The notes under the pieces were generated by a model. It saw nothing but the letters and a program-made list of their open reading frames with translations. It did not search any database and was not told the DNA's origin. 64,000 bases of DNA from Legionellaceae bacterium (lineage in GTDB: Bacteria; Pseudomonadota; Gammaproteobacteria; Legionellales; Legionellaceae): contig JAFIFT010000018.1 in the NCBI GenBank assembly GCA_020831865.1, forward strand, positions 1 through 64,000, written 5' to 3'. Positions 1-9,013 of this stretch are shown here, piece by piece. Each line of letters starts with the position of its first letter. The first letter of the stretch is position 1. The translations under genes were made by a program, and so were the position numbers.

Positions 1-2
1 TC

Positions 3-170
3 ATTCCGCCTCGCTACCTGTTAGCCCTGTTGATGAATGAAAAAAGTGAAAAAGCTGAACGCCATTTACTGGAGAAAGATCATGATGTCCTTGAAGCCGC
101 TGAAATCATGGCAGAAATTCTCGAACAGCCTAAAGTGTCTGATGACAGCCGGGCTTATTTTTATGACTAA
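3..170 (+). CDS. C-terminal part of an unidentified ICE protein (5' truncated by window)
   Basis: An open frame runs from the window edge to a TAA at 168-170, giving 55 visible residues rich in charged amino acids (ending SRAYFYD). It overlaps the signal-peptide region of the next gene by about 90 bp, a tight packing usual in tra operons. The frame has good codon use, and the ribosome binding site of the next gene lies inside it. I do not recognise the family. By position it belongs to the conjugation operon just upstream of the TIGR03756 gene. Confidence 0.55.
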   Translation: MPPRYLLALLMNEKSEKAERHLLEKDHDVLEAAEIMAEILEQPKVSDDSRAYFYD

Positions 171-1137
171 GCCAGCGTTAGCGGTAGAAAGCACCAAGCC
201 ACCCCATCCAGTGAGCAGCTTCACCATTGCCAATCGAGTTTTGCAAAAGCTGTTTCATAACAGCCACTATAAAATCATTGGTTCTTGTGCGTGGACGGTT
301 GGGCATCTGCCGCCAAAAATTGCGTTTACACCGGCAGTAGAGCAATTTCTTCCTGATTTAATCATTACCGTCAGCAATAAGCCAGAAGAAAATCCTTGGC
401 TGGAAGCGCGCGCCTTATATGAAAATTCTGCCATAAGAACCTTATATCAAAACGCCTATAAAGCTGCGACTGGCTTTAATTTAGGTTTTGGTAACGATGC
501 TGGCCAAAACACCAATCTACACGGCAATAATGAGCGCACAAGGGTGGTAGATGTCATTGGCAGCCCGGCAGGATTTTACCGTTTTCCGTATGTATCGCAT
601 CGCCCTGAGACGGGTTTTGGCGTGCCTTATTATTTATCAGAAGCCGATGCCATCATGGATAGAACAGAAGCCGCAGAGCTTGTTTACATGGCAACGCATC
701 CACAGTTACTGATTAATCATGACATTGGCAGCTTCAGCCATATCTGGGGTTCTGAAGTTCCACGGCTCATGCGCGTGACGCAGCCTTATAATTACCGTGC
801 CTCAGTCGTTGCTGCCATGCACGCCGTTGATATCGTCACCAATCAAAATTCATTGCATGTCACAAAATCCACCAGCAACCGTTGCGGTCAGAATTGTATT
901 GTCGCCAATGCGATTTATGATCCCAATAACCGTAAGGTCATCTGGCAGGAAGTTTATCCAAACAATCGCATGATTCACCCCGGTGATCCGAATGATTTTG
1001 GTATTGAGGATGATAAGGCAGGGAATGGTAATTATGTGTTTGTATTGTGGCGCAAATACCGGGGCTGTGTGCAGCATCATGGCAAACTCGTGCGCTTTTT
1101 AACCTTTCCCAAAGTGGGAAAACCGCAAAAACGATAG
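82..1137 (+). CDS. ICE conjugation protein, TIGR03756 (PFL_4710) family, TraU-like
   Basis: A 351-residue exported protein. I prefer the ATG at 82, which has GGAG at 71-74, over the ATG at 37, which has no such site. From 82 the N-terminus is a basic segment, a hydrophobic stretch (LMTAGLIFM) and an Ala-rich cleavage site (PALA), a Sec signal peptide. The body has the family's layout: a conserved CAW near the N-terminus, a central GSPAGFYRFPYVSHRPETGFG-like block and late Cys pairs. The family occurs only in GI-type conjugative elements, where it acts in the periplasmic or outer-membrane part of the mating apparatus and is TraU-related. The next two genes are the usual TIGR03755 and TraG partners, separated by 8 bp and 1 bp. 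Confidence 0.8.
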   Translation: MMSLKPLKSWQKFSNSLKCLMTAGLIFMTKPALAVESTKPPHPVSSFTIANRVLQKLFHNSHYKIIGSCAWTVGHLPPKIAFTPAVEQFLPDLIITVSNKPEENPWLEARALYENSAIRTLYQNAYKAATGFNLGFGNDAGQNTNLHGNNERTRVVDVIGSPAGFYRFPYVSHRPETGFGVPYYLSEADAIMDRTEAAELVYMATHPQLLINHDIGSFSHIWGSEVPRLMRVTQPYNYRASVVAAMHAVDIVTNQNSLHVTKSTSNRCGQNCIVANAIYDPNNRKVIWQEVYPNNRMIHPGDPNDFGIEDDKAGNGNYVFVLWRKYRGCVQHHGKLVRFLTFPKVGKPQKR

Positions 1138-1145
1138 GGGCAATT

Positions 1146-2513
1146 ATGAAAAAATCTCTGCTGATCACTCTCTTATTTCCATCCATCGCCCTGGCTGGCG
1201 GCTTTATGCCAAGCCAATCGGATTATTATTATCAATTAGGCGGTGCCTCGAACCTCTTTGTGCCGCCGATTAATAAAGATCAGACCTTGCGCATCGGTGC
1301 TGATATTGACGGGCGCATGGGTTTTTCCTGTAGTGGCTTTAATCCTGTGGTATCGATTACCAATACCTTTCAGGATTTAAAAAAATCAGCGATTAACATT
1401 CCAGCCGGCGTGATTGGCAATCTTAAAGGATCGGTGGCAGGCTTTCCCCTCTATAAACTGCAACAATCCATGCCGGCTTTGTATAACATCATTCAAAATA
1501 CCGCTGCCAGTGCGCAAGATGAATTTACCCTGAAGGTTAACGATTGCCAGCAGGTCAAACAAGCCTTGGAGCAAAACCAATCCCCACTTGAGAGCATGTT
1601 ATCGGTATCCGATAGCCAAGGCTGGCTGGATGCAGCCAAGCGGGCAAAAAAGGATAATGTCGATGTCACTGAAACCTCAAAAAGTATTGCTCAAAAGCGT
1701 GATGAGTATGGCTTGCCATGGATAGGCAATGAAAAAGGCAATGCCGGTGGAAAGTTTCAACGCCCGATTAAAGTCATCAATGATGTGGTGATTGCCGGTT
1801 ATAACATTTTGCTGGAACGCAAGCCGCTCGACAGCACCACAAAACCCAGCGTACACACACCGATGACCCAGACATGGCCAACCCCGAATGATGCGGCTTT
1901 GTGGGCAGTCAAAGTCTTGGGTGATATCCATGTCAGTACCAGCGATGATAAAGAAAATCATGATGCCAAAGCCGGTATTGGTTTATCAGCACTGTTGCAA
2001 AGTTGCGCCAATGCCAATACCTGTAGCCAGAATATAGCCAAAGCCCTATGGAATCTGGTCAATGGCTCTTGGGCTTTAACTGAAGACAACCTTCGTAAGG
2101 TCAGTGCCTCAAACCTTTTGATTACCGATGAAATTATTCTCACCATCCAGCACTTGCCTCGCGAAGAACAACTGCTGACCGTTTCCAAGCTGGCTGAAGA
2201 AATCGCCGTGCAAAATATGCTGGATAAAGCCCTGATGATGCGCCGGATATTACAGGCAGGCTTGCAGGTACAAGAGGTGCAAAATTTAAAACCGGCACTC
2301 AACATGGTTCGTTTTTCCTTGAAAAAACTCGATGATGACATTCATTCACTTGCTTTTGAAAATGAAGTGCGCAAAAAAATGATGACCGAGACACTGGGCA
2401 TGATCATGGACATACGCCAGCAAGCCCGCAGTCAAAACCTACCCGGTCAGGATCATGAACAACCAGCTGTGAAAAATGGCGCGGTTTATATCAAAGAGAA
2501 GCAAGGGGCTTAA
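1146..2513 (+). CDS. ICE conjugation protein, TIGR03755 (PFL_4711) family, exported
   Basis: A 455-residue protein starting at ATG 1146, with GGGG at 1137-1140. The N-terminus is a classic signal peptide (MKKSLLITLLFPSIALAGG). The conserved beginning YYQLGG followed by GFSCSGFNP, and the IPAGVIGNLKGSVAG segment, are typical of this ICE family (TraH-like placement after TraU-like). It is likely periplasmic and part of pilus assembly. The C-terminal 100 residues are helical and charged. Translation is probably coupled to the neighbours: the preceding stop is 8 bp away and the next start 1 bp away. Confidence 0.78.
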   Translation: MKKSLLITLLFPSIALAGGFMPSQSDYYYQLGGASNLFVPPINKDQTLRIGADIDGRMGFSCSGFNPVVSITNTFQDLKKSAINIPAGVIGNLKGSVAGFPLYKLQQSMPALYNIIQNTAASAQDEFTLKVNDCQQVKQALEQNQSPLESMLSVSDSQGWLDAAKRAKKDNVDVTETSKSIAQKRDEYGLPWIGNEKGNAGGKFQRPIKVINDVVIAGYNILLERKPLDSTTKPSVHTPMTQTWPTPNDAALWAVKVLGDIHVSTSDDKENHDAKAGIGLSALLQSCANANTCSQNIAKALWNLVNGSWALTEDNLRKVSASNLLITDEIILTIQHLPREEQLLTVSKLAEEIAVQNMLDKALMMRRILQAGLQVQEVQNLKPALNMVRFSLKKLDDDIHSLAFENEVRKKMMTETLGMIMDIRQQARSQNLPGQDHEQPAVKNGAVYIKEKQGA

Positions 2514-2514
2514 T

Positions 2515-4068
2515 ATGATTGTCTTTAATCCATTATCACTATACACCACTTACCTTGGCTGGCAGCAATATGAAATCTTATTTAACGCCCTGTGGCAAAC
2601 AGGGCTGTTATATCTGGGCTTTCTGGCCGTTGGTTATCGCTTTTTAAAAAACGTGTTAGTACCGGCCGGAGCATTTTTTGCTGTTGAACATGCCATCAAT
2701 CATTTTTTATATGAGCTGGCGATCACAGTGTTAATCTGTGGCATTTTCGTATATCCCTGCGTTCCTCTTGAAACCAAAGCACTGCAATTTAACCCCTTAT
2801 GCGGTTTAAAATCGCCATCAACTGCAAGCATTGGTGACACCGGCACTACCTATGATGAAGCCTTTGCCGATGTATTAACCCCGAAAGTGAAGATCCCAAT
2901 TGGCTTTGCGATTATTCAAAACTTCATGTCGAGTTTTACCTATAGCCTGATGAAAGTCACCGGCTGTACCGATAGCCTGCAATCCATCGAAGGTGATTTG
3001 GTCTCTATTTACCTGCCACATGATGTCCGCGCTCAGGCATTGGATTTTCACCGCCAATGCTTTCTTGAAGCCAGAACCCAGTTTAATCATGACAAGCATG
3101 AAGCCAGTGAATTAGATCCCTTGTTAAAACACTATGGCGGTGAAGAAGATTTAAGCTGGATGGGATCAAAGATTTTACAACAACTCTACTATTCAAAAAT
3201 TCATGCCAGACATCCGGTTGCAGGGTTTACCTACAATCAAGCGCCGAATCCCAATCTGCAAAAAGCACGTCACCGGGGCGATCTGGCAGATGAACAGCTT
3301 CCAGAAAATGGCTACCCGAGCTGTCAGCAATGGTGGAACAAAATTAGAGGTGATTTAGTTAAAGTGGCCAACAACGCCAGCATGTTCAACAAACATCTAA
3401 ACTACTACGCCATGCTCGAACGTGTGCGCCAGTATAAATTTAAACATCCCAAAGCATGGAAGACAGATATCAGTGCAGAAGATTATGTCGCCAAAATGTT
3501 ATTAAACGACAGCAAAGACATGCAAATCAATGCCGTTAAAAATATGATGGACACCAATAATGGCCGAGTCGGCAGTGCCATAACTAACAGTCTGGTCAAT
3601 GTCGGCCAATGGGCTAAATCATGGACTTCCACACCTTTAAAACGTGAGTCGATTATGCAAACCCTGCCGGTCATGCAGGCGTTTTTCATGTTCTTTTTGA
3701 TTATCTTAACGCCGATTGTTTTGACGCTTAGTTGCTACAGTACCAGAGCATTAGGCAGTTTATGCGCCATGTTTGTCATGACCATATTTCTGCAATATCT
3801 TTGGCATCTGGTGGGATTTGTTGAACGTACCGTGCTTGATCCTTTAGGAGAAAACGAGGCCATTTCAGCGATGAAAAATATGGCGGTGATGTTTTATTTT
3901 GTAGCGCCAGTCTTATTGCTGAGGATGTCCAGCCATTTTGGTGGTGAAGCGGGTACGGGCTTAATGGGTATGCTCGATGCATCCCAGCAACAAAGCGAAA
4001 GTTTGAGTCATTCCGGTATGCAGGCTGCAAAAACAGGAGCAAAAATAGCTTCAGGGATGATTCGATGA
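2515..4068 (+). CDS. Conjugal transfer protein, TraG N-terminal-like inner membrane protein
   Basis: A 517-residue protein from ATG 2515, preceded by AAGGGG at 2503-2508 inside the previous gene. It has N-terminal membrane segments (about residues 17-60 and 65-85), a long soluble middle, and three or more membrane segments near the C-terminus (about residues 380-480). This layout is that of the TraG N-terminal family of mating-pair stabilisation proteins, not of the TraG/VirD4 ATPases: no Walker motif is present. It completes the TIGR03756-TIGR03755-TraG trio of GI-type ICEs. Confidence 0.78.
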   Translation: MIVFNPLSLYTTYLGWQQYEILFNALWQTGLLYLGFLAVGYRFLKNVLVPAGAFFAVEHAINHFLYELAITVLICGIFVYPCVPLETKALQFNPLCGLKSPSTASIGDTGTTYDEAFADVLTPKVKIPIGFAIIQNFMSSFTYSLMKVTGCTDSLQSIEGDLVSIYLPHDVRAQALDFHRQCFLEARTQFNHDKHEASELDPLLKHYGGEEDLSWMGSKILQQLYYSKIHARHPVAGFTYNQAPNPNLQKARHRGDLADEQLPENGYPSCQQWWNKIRGDLVKVANNASMFNKHLNYYAMLERVRQYKFKHPKAWKTDISAEDYVAKMLLNDSKDMQINAVKNMMDTNNGRVGSAITNSLVNVGQWAKSWTSTPLKRESIMQTLPVMQAFFMFFLIILTPIVLTLSCYSTRALGSLCAMFVMTIFLQYLWHLVGFVERTVLDPLGENEAISAMKNMAVMFYFVAPVLLLRMSSHFGGEAGTGLMGMLDASQQQSESLSHSGMQAAKTGAKIASGMIR

Positions 4069-4073
4069 ATCAA

Positions 4074-4247
4074 TTAAAACGTATCTTTACGTTTCAACAC
4101 TTCATTGAATTCATTCATACCAATCAAGCCAGCATCATATTTTTCCCGTGCTTCGTAAACGCTCATGCAAGGTTTGCGAGGCTTATCTTCGGCCACGCCA
4201 ACAATGGCATCCAACACCACCGCCAACAATCGAAATACCTTTCTCAT
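4074..4247 (-). CDS. Small convergent protein, 57 residues, unknown
   Basis: On the minus strand an ATG at 4247 opens a 57-residue frame ending at TAA 4076-4074. The protein starts MRKVFRLLAVVLDAIVGV and continues with a soluble, well-balanced part containing CMSVYEAREKYDAG and MNEFNEVLKRKD, typical of a real protein. The plus-strand frame over the same DNA is poor in coding character (runs of His, Phe and Gln). It sits in the gap between traG and the next tra gene, reading against the operon. The N-terminus could be a membrane anchor. The ribosome binding site is weak. Family not recognised. Confidence 0.55.
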   Translation of the reverse strand: MRKVFRLLAVVLDAIVGVAEDKPRKPCMSVYEAREKYDAGLIGMNEFNEVLKRKDTF

Positions 4248-4261
4248 TTGGAGCTATCCCT

Positions 4262-4588
4262 ATGCTAAAAAATTATCTACGTTCAACTATTATAGTCCTG
4301 CTTCAAGCCATTTTGCCAATTTTGGCCGTATTGATGATGGTACCTTGGATCTTCAACCATGCATCATCCATCAGGCAATGGCAACAACAACTTACCCACA
4401 TGAAACCTTGGTTTATCATATGTCACAGCCTGTTTTATCTGGCATTTTTAGCCCTTTGGCCAAAAGTCATCAAACGCTTTCAGCAGCAACATGAACTTAC
4501 CAGCCAGCAAATAAAAACTGTCATACACGCACGCTGGTACTTGCTGGCCACTTTTGTACTCATTGATTTACTGATGCTTTGGAGATAA
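4262..4588 (+). CDS. Small integral membrane protein of the tra operon
   Basis: A 108-residue protein from ATG 4262, with GGAG at 4250-4253. Three hydrophobic segments are visible: about residues 9-28 (IIVLLQAILPILAVLMM), 48-63 (WFIICHSLFYLAFLAL) and 92-106. The short cytoplasmic link contains the basic VIKRFQQQ. It lies between traG and traD, where GI-type ICEs often carry a small membrane protein. I cannot assign a named family. Longer upstream frames reach back to 4148 but lack a ribosome binding site. Probably an accessory of the coupling protein or pore. Confidence 0.65.
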   Translation: MLKNYLRSTIIVLLQAILPILAVLMMVPWIFNHASSIRQWQQQLTHMKPWFIICHSLFYLAFLALWPKVIKRFQQQHELTSQQIKTVIHARWYLLATFVLIDLLMLWR

Positions 4589-4590
4589 GC

Positions 4591-6522
4591 ATGAAAGACT
4601 ACCCCGTCAATAATTTATTACGTGAACCAACAGAAGCCTATTCGGCGATGACCTGCATCACCTTGGCGCTACTCGCATACACCCAACCCCATTTTTTCCT
4701 GCTCACCCAAAGCATGGCGAAGTACGCAGCCATTACACTCTTGATTCCGGGATTACTACGTGGCTATCAGGCATTCAAAGTCAAACGCTACCATCACCGC
4801 TTACTGGCCATGCCCACTTATGCACTATCCACCACAGAAATCCCCCTGTCTAAAAACTGGCTATTCATCGGCAGAGGCTTTCGCTGGCGACCCAGCCACA
4901 CGCAAAAACTGCATCAAATCAAACAAGTCAAAAATGAACGCTTCATGCAAAGAGGCAGATGCTATCAAACCATTCGCCGCTTTTGCCAGAATCATGAGCA
5001 CAGCAGACTAGCCAAGTGGCTCAACACTCGTTCAAAACTCAATCCCTTTAGACCCGATCCACCTGTAGGTGGCAGCCCATTTTTACATGGCTTGGGCGAG
5101 GAAGATAAACCGGTTTATATCCCCCAAGATGTCAGAGTCGGCCACACCTTTGTGGTTGGCACCACAAGGGTAGGAAAAACCAGACTGGCCAGCATCCTGA
5201 TTAATCAGGACATCAGAAACGGTGAAGCGGTCATTGTAGTTGATCCCAAAGGCGACCAAGAACTGGTCAGAGACATGAAAGCCGCAGCTAAAGTATCCGG
5301 CAGAACCAATGATTTTCACATCGTCCACCTTGGCTTCCCTGAACAATCCGCCCATTACAACCCATTAAAAAACTACGACCAAGTCAGCGAAGTCGCCACG
5401 AGAATCACCGATGCCATAGCCGCAGAAGGAGAAGGCAAACAGTTTGCTGCCTTTGCATGGAAATACGTCAACATCGTCGCGATCTGCTTAGAAGAAATGA
5501 AGCAAGTCATTAATTACCAATCCATAGCGTTCTATATCAGCCGCTTGGATCAGCTATTAATGACTTATGCCGATGCCATCTTGCCCAGCCAATATCCAGA
5601 TTACCATCAAAAACTCGAAGCAATCATCGAAGAACACGACAGCAAAATCGGCAAAAACAACAAAACCAAATCCCCGATGGAACGCCATCAAGCAGTCATT
5701 CAATACGTTAAAACCCACATCAACAAAACCATCAAAAATGGCAATATCGAATCCCTGCAAGATCAAATTCTGATTGATCTATATGACGCAGCCATAATGG
5801 ACAAACACTACTACGACAAAATCACCGCCAGTGTCGGTCCGGTATTATCAGAAATCAACAAAAGTAACGCATCAAAAATCCTGTCATCCAAAGAACAACC
5901 GGAAGACATTGAGCTGATGGATATCATCAAAAACAATAAAATCCTCTACATCGGCCTCGATAGCCTCACCAACCCCAACATCGCCCAAGCCGTGGGCAAG
6001 GGATTTTTATCCGACTTGGTATCAACTGCCGGTAAAATTTACAAGGAAACTGATGCTCATTACAAATTGAACCTGCACTGCGATGAGCTGTCAGAAATCA
6101 TTCAAGATTCTTTTGTGAAAATCCTCAATAAATCTGGTGGCGCAGGTTTTCAGGTGACCGCCTACGCCCAAACCATCCAAGACATGGAAGTGGCGCTTGG
6201 TTCCAGAGCCAAGGCTGATGTTTCAGAGGGAAACTTCAACACATTGATCATGCTCAGAGTTAAAAACGAAGAAACAGCCAACCTGCTTGTTAAAGTCCTA
6301 CCTCAAGTGGGGGTGGTAGGGCATACGCAAGTGTCCATGGTTAATGATACCCCGCATGGCGATGATGGGATTTATTTTAATACCACCAATGAAGATCGGG
6401 TTCAAACTTCTTCTGTGCCGATGATTGGGGTGGATGATATTGTTTCTTTGCCTAAGGGGCAGGCCTTTATTTTGTCAGACGGAGGATATCTATACAAAGT
6501 TAGACTGCCGTTTATCACTTAA
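4591..6522 (+). CDS. traD: Conjugative coupling factor TraD (type IV coupling protein)
   Basis: A 643-residue ATPase that connects the relaxosome to the T4SS. ATG 4591 follows GGAGAT at 4581-4586. Two N-terminal membrane segments are present (about residues 15-60). The Walker A is GTTRVGKT at about residues 185-192, followed by the Walker B-type VIVVDPKGD. Late motifs include the sensor-like LHCDELSEI and TAYAQTIQDME, typical of TraD/TraG/VirD4 hexamers of the SXT/TOL subfamily. The length fits the family. No C-terminal truncation is seen. The stop is followed by an AT-rich region, marking the end of this part of the operon. Confidence 0.9.
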   Translation: MKDYPVNNLLREPTEAYSAMTCITLALLAYTQPHFFLLTQSMAKYAAITLLIPGLLRGYQAFKVKRYHHRLLAMPTYALSTTEIPLSKNWLFIGRGFRWRPSHTQKLHQIKQVKNERFMQRGRCYQTIRRFCQNHEHSRLAKWLNTRSKLNPFRPDPPVGGSPFLHGLGEEDKPVYIPQDVRVGHTFVVGTTRVGKTRLASILINQDIRNGEAVIVVDPKGDQELVRDMKAAAKVSGRTNDFHIVHLGFPEQSAHYNPLKNYDQVSEVATRITDAIAAEGEGKQFAAFAWKYVNIVAICLEEMKQVINYQSIAFYISRLDQLLMTYADAILPSQYPDYHQKLEAIIEEHDSKIGKNNKTKSPMERHQAVIQYVKTHINKTIKNGNIESLQDQILIDLYDAAIMDKHYYDKITASVGPVLSEINKSNASKILSSKEQPEDIELMDIIKNNKILYIGLDSLTNPNIAQAVGKGFLSDLVSTAGKIYKETDAHYKLNLHCDELSEIIQDSFVKILNKSGGAGFQVTAYAQTIQDMEVALGSRAKADVSEGNFNTLIMLRVKNEETANLLVKVLPQVGVVGHTQVSMVNDTPHGDDGIYFNTTNEDRVQTSSVPMIGVDDIVSLPKGQAFILSDGGYLYKVRLPFIT

Positions 6523-6688
6523 GTCTCACAATTTAAATCAAGTCTATATAGAAGATGAACGTAATTCACTTTTTTTAAAAAATTTAGCTGCACAAAGTCT
6601 GGATTTTTTGAACAACAATTACTTCGACTTGGATTGGGGATGATTTTGAGGTAAGCTTCACATCTTTTTGAATTGGACTTCAAAAATA

Positions 6689-8674
6689 ATGAACCTGAGC
6701 TCATTTATACTTATATTTTTTCTATTTTTTACCTCTTTGAATTCCTCTGCTGCTAAGCCAAAAGATTATGTTCTTCCTGATTTTACTGGTGAGTGGTACA
6801 TAAGTAATACTTCCCACTCCTCAGATGAAGGAATTAATGATAGAGAATATTACCTTAATCAATGTTTCGTTGAAGAATTTGTTTTCAAAAAAAAATCGGC
6901 AAATAAGGAAGCTGCTGTATATAATTATATGAATTCTTTACCAACAATCGGTAATTGTAAATGGAAAATAGATGAAATATCTGAACAAACGTTTTTTAAG
7001 CCAGAAACATACTTATCTAGCGACTGGGATGAAAATAGCAACAAAATTTACGATACAACTTATTATTTAACATGTCTCGCAGAGGAAGATGGCTATGATC
7101 ATCATTGTGATAGCGCATCTATAGAACTCAGGCCGATTTATAAGTGCCCTGAAAATACACGGTTAGGCAGAAGCTTATATGGGGCTCATTGTTCATATAA
7201 AGCAAACTTATGTTTGGCTGACGTAGTGGGTCGTGATATGAATTCAGATTATTTTTACTGGTTAGGCCATGTCGGCTTAACTAATTCATCGTATTATACT
7301 GATGATGGGAATAAGGTTTTAGAAGTTCTGAAGCCAAGTAAAAATGAAGATGTCATTCAAGAAAACCATTTTAATGATTTTGTTCATAGCAGCCCATCCT
7401 TTTGGGGGAGCGTATATTCATATCATTCCGAACCTAAATTAACGTTTTCTCAGGCAATTGATATTATATATGCAGGTCAATATCAAAAGGCGTTTGAAGC
7501 CATTTATGTACCATTTGCTGAGTATAGAGAAGGGGGAGTGGTACCAAAAATATTTTTTGATTATTTTCGGCAGGAAAAAAATCGTAAGAAAATAGTACAA
7601 AAAGCCGCTTTTAGGTGTGATACATTTATACAGTATTGCTACCATAAAGGGGCTAATATTAATTTAAAAGAATTATCACCGCAGCTTATGTTTTCTAGTT
7701 TTCAAAAGCACAGACAAGCTTTACCGGTTGATATATCCATACTTCCCAGCCAAAGAAACTTTCTTGAGAAAGAAATAGAATGTGATTCGGCCCAGTGTTT
7801 TGAAGAAAAAATATCACATTTAATTCATGAACAATCAAAATCAGAGGATGTTCTTTTCGTTATTGATAAATATAAAGACTATTTATCTGATAACGCGTTA
7901 TTTAATAATTATCTTCTAAGATTATATAAAGAGCATGCTACTTCATATAGAAAAATTGCTGATAACTTATTAGATTTGTTGGTTATAAATCAGCCGTCTG
8001 ATTCAATCAAACATGAGTTGGTTGATTTATATTTAAAAAGCAGATTGAATAAAAACAGTAAATCCCTAAAGCTACTTTCTCTTTTTAAAGAAATTTTTGT
8101 ATATGATGATAATGAGGTTCAAGAATTCTCCACCGAACAAATTAAGTATATAAATAAAGTGAATGAAATTATCATTGATATATTAAAAAGCTCAAATGAT
8201 ATGATGGAAGTTATTGAAGCAATTGAAATTGCAGCACAAATTATGGATAGTCAATATGCAGTGCCATTGATATTTGAAGCATTAAAACGCTTTCCAAATT
8301 TATCCACAGCTGAAAAAGATAGAATTTTGGAGAATCTTTTCTTCTATCAACTGGCTAATAATAAGAGCCTAATCGACCCAAGTACATTAGGTACTAATGA
8401 CTTTAACAAAAGGTTGTTGTTGTTTTTAAGATACAATAATAAATTTAAAACTAATAAAAAGACTAGGGCAGAAATTCTTAATTATTTAATGACCATGAAT
8501 TATCGTAAGAGCTTATCTCCTGCTAACAAAGAATATTTGATACAAAATATTGGTGATAGGCTTTTATGGTTGTCAGTGGTTAAGAAATTAGGTGGTGTTG
8601 ATATGGCCAAAGACAGTTTAAATAACTATGATTCATTTACTCGCATATTACTTAAAAAGTCATTGCATAAATAA
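6689..8674 (+). CDS. Large exported ICE cargo protein with a permuted papain-like (NlpC/P60-type) region and a helical-repeat C-terminus
   Basis: A 661-residue, AT-rich gene, unlike the flanking tra genes. ATG 6689 gives a clean signal peptide (hydrophobic ILIFFLFFTS, then SSAAKP). A TTG at 6668 could add 7 residues. The N-terminal 180 residues carry seven or more Cys, suggesting disulfides in the periplasm. A His motif (YWLGHVGLT, His194) precedes a Cys motif (FRCDTFIQYC, Cys310). This is the His-first, Cys-later order of circularly permuted papain-fold enzymes of the NlpC/P60 superfamily, so a peptide, amide or acyl hydrolase is possible. Residues from about 360 on are all-helical, HEAT/TPR-like. 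I do not recognise a specific family. It lies after traD and before a long non-coding region, the classic cargo position. Confidence 0.6.
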   Translation: MNLSSFILIFFLFFTSLNSSAAKPKDYVLPDFTGEWYISNTSHSSDEGINDREYYLNQCFVEEFVFKKKSANKEAAVYNYMNSLPTIGNCKWKIDEISEQTFFKPETYLSSDWDENSNKIYDTTYYLTCLAEEDGYDHHCDSASIELRPIYKCPENTRLGRSLYGAHCSYKANLCLADVVGRDMNSDYFYWLGHVGLTNSSYYTDDGNKVLEVLKPSKNEDVIQENHFNDFVHSSPSFWGSVYSYHSEPKLTFSQAIDIIYAGQYQKAFEAIYVPFAEYREGGVVPKIFFDYFRQEKNRKKIVQKAAFRCDTFIQYCYHKGANINLKELSPQLMFSSFQKHRQALPVDISILPSQRNFLEKEIECDSAQCFEEKISHLIHEQSKSEDVLFVIDKYKDYLSDNALFNNYLLRLYKEHATSYRKIADNLLDLLVINQPSDSIKHELVDLYLKSRLNKNSKSLKLLSLFKEIFVYDDNEVQEFSTEQIKYINKVNEIIIDILKSSNDMMEVIEAIEIAAQIMDSQYAVPLIFEALKRFPNLSTAEKDRILENLFFYQLANNKSLIDPSTLGTNDFNKRLLLFLRYNNKFKTNKKTRAEILNYLMTMNYRKSLSPANKEYLIQNIGDRLLWLSVVKKLGGVDMAKDSLNNYDSFTRILLKKSLHK

Positions 8675-8788
8675 TAGGTCTCTTTCTGGTACCAGTTTAT
8701 TTTGGATATTATAGATAACTACTATATATTCAGTTGAGAAAAATAAGCTAACATTTTTTAAATTACATGAAATTTATCATTCTCTCAT

Positions 8789-8827
8789 GTTCTGCGTCAC
8801 TGCAATTTATGTGCAGTGACGCAGAAC
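8789..8827. repeat. Perfect 16-bp inverted repeat (hairpin) after the cargo gene
   Basis: GTTCTGCGTCACTGCA (8789-8804) and its exact complement (8812-8827) are separated by a 7-nt loop. There is no T-tract on either side, so it is not a standard intrinsic terminator. A transcript end processed at this hairpin, or a protein-bound palindrome, are both possible. Confidence 0.7.
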
Positions 8828-8870
8828 AATACCATGAATTTTACACAGTAAACTCAACACATTAAACTTC

Positions 8871-8903
8871 TTTGTCCTAGCGCGCCTCATGCGATAGGAC
8901 AAA
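8871..8903. repeat. Hairpin TTTGTCCTA / TAGGACAAA
   Basis: A 9-bp inverted repeat (8871-8879 with 8895-8903) can be extended inward by CGC/GCG across one mismatch. It lies 55 bp before the first hammerhead. The A-run at 8901-8904 means that on the minus strand it reads as hairpin plus T-run on the wrong side. Function unknown. Confidence 0.55.
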
Positions 8904-8957
8904 ATATTACCCTTTAACCCTTGCGCAGCAAGCACCGCTTTGCTAGTTTTAAATTGA

Positions 8958-9011
8958 GCATAACTGATGAGCTGGTGCGATTCCGGCGAAACGTCATCTG
9001 ACGTCTTATGC
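8958..9011 (+). ncRNA. Type I hammerhead ribozyme, copy A
   Basis: All core elements are in order. Stem I 5' strand GCATAA is at 8958-8963, the box CTGATGA at 8964-8970, and stem II GCTGG/CCGGC at 8971-8975 and 8983-8987 with a 7-nt loop. GAAA is at 8988-8991. Stem III is A8991 C G T C paired with G9000 A C G T9004 across an ATCT loop, followed by the cleavage-site C9005. Stem I 3' strand TTATGC (9006-9011) pairs perfectly with the 5' strand. Predicted cleavage is between 9005 and 9006. Ends in stem I make it type I. Copy B at 11731 shows compensatory changes in all three stems. Confidence 0.85.
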
Positions 9012-9013
9012 GA

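Noticed and set aside
4065-4268. Plus-strand 67-residue frame overlapping the traG stop
   Set aside because: Composition is unlike a protein (His/Phe/Gln runs), it lacks a good start context beyond the ATGA overlap, and the minus strand of the same DNA encodes a much more protein-like frame.
8789-8827. Calling the 16-bp inverted repeat an intrinsic terminator
   Set aside because: No T-tract on either strand, so I list it as a repeat only.
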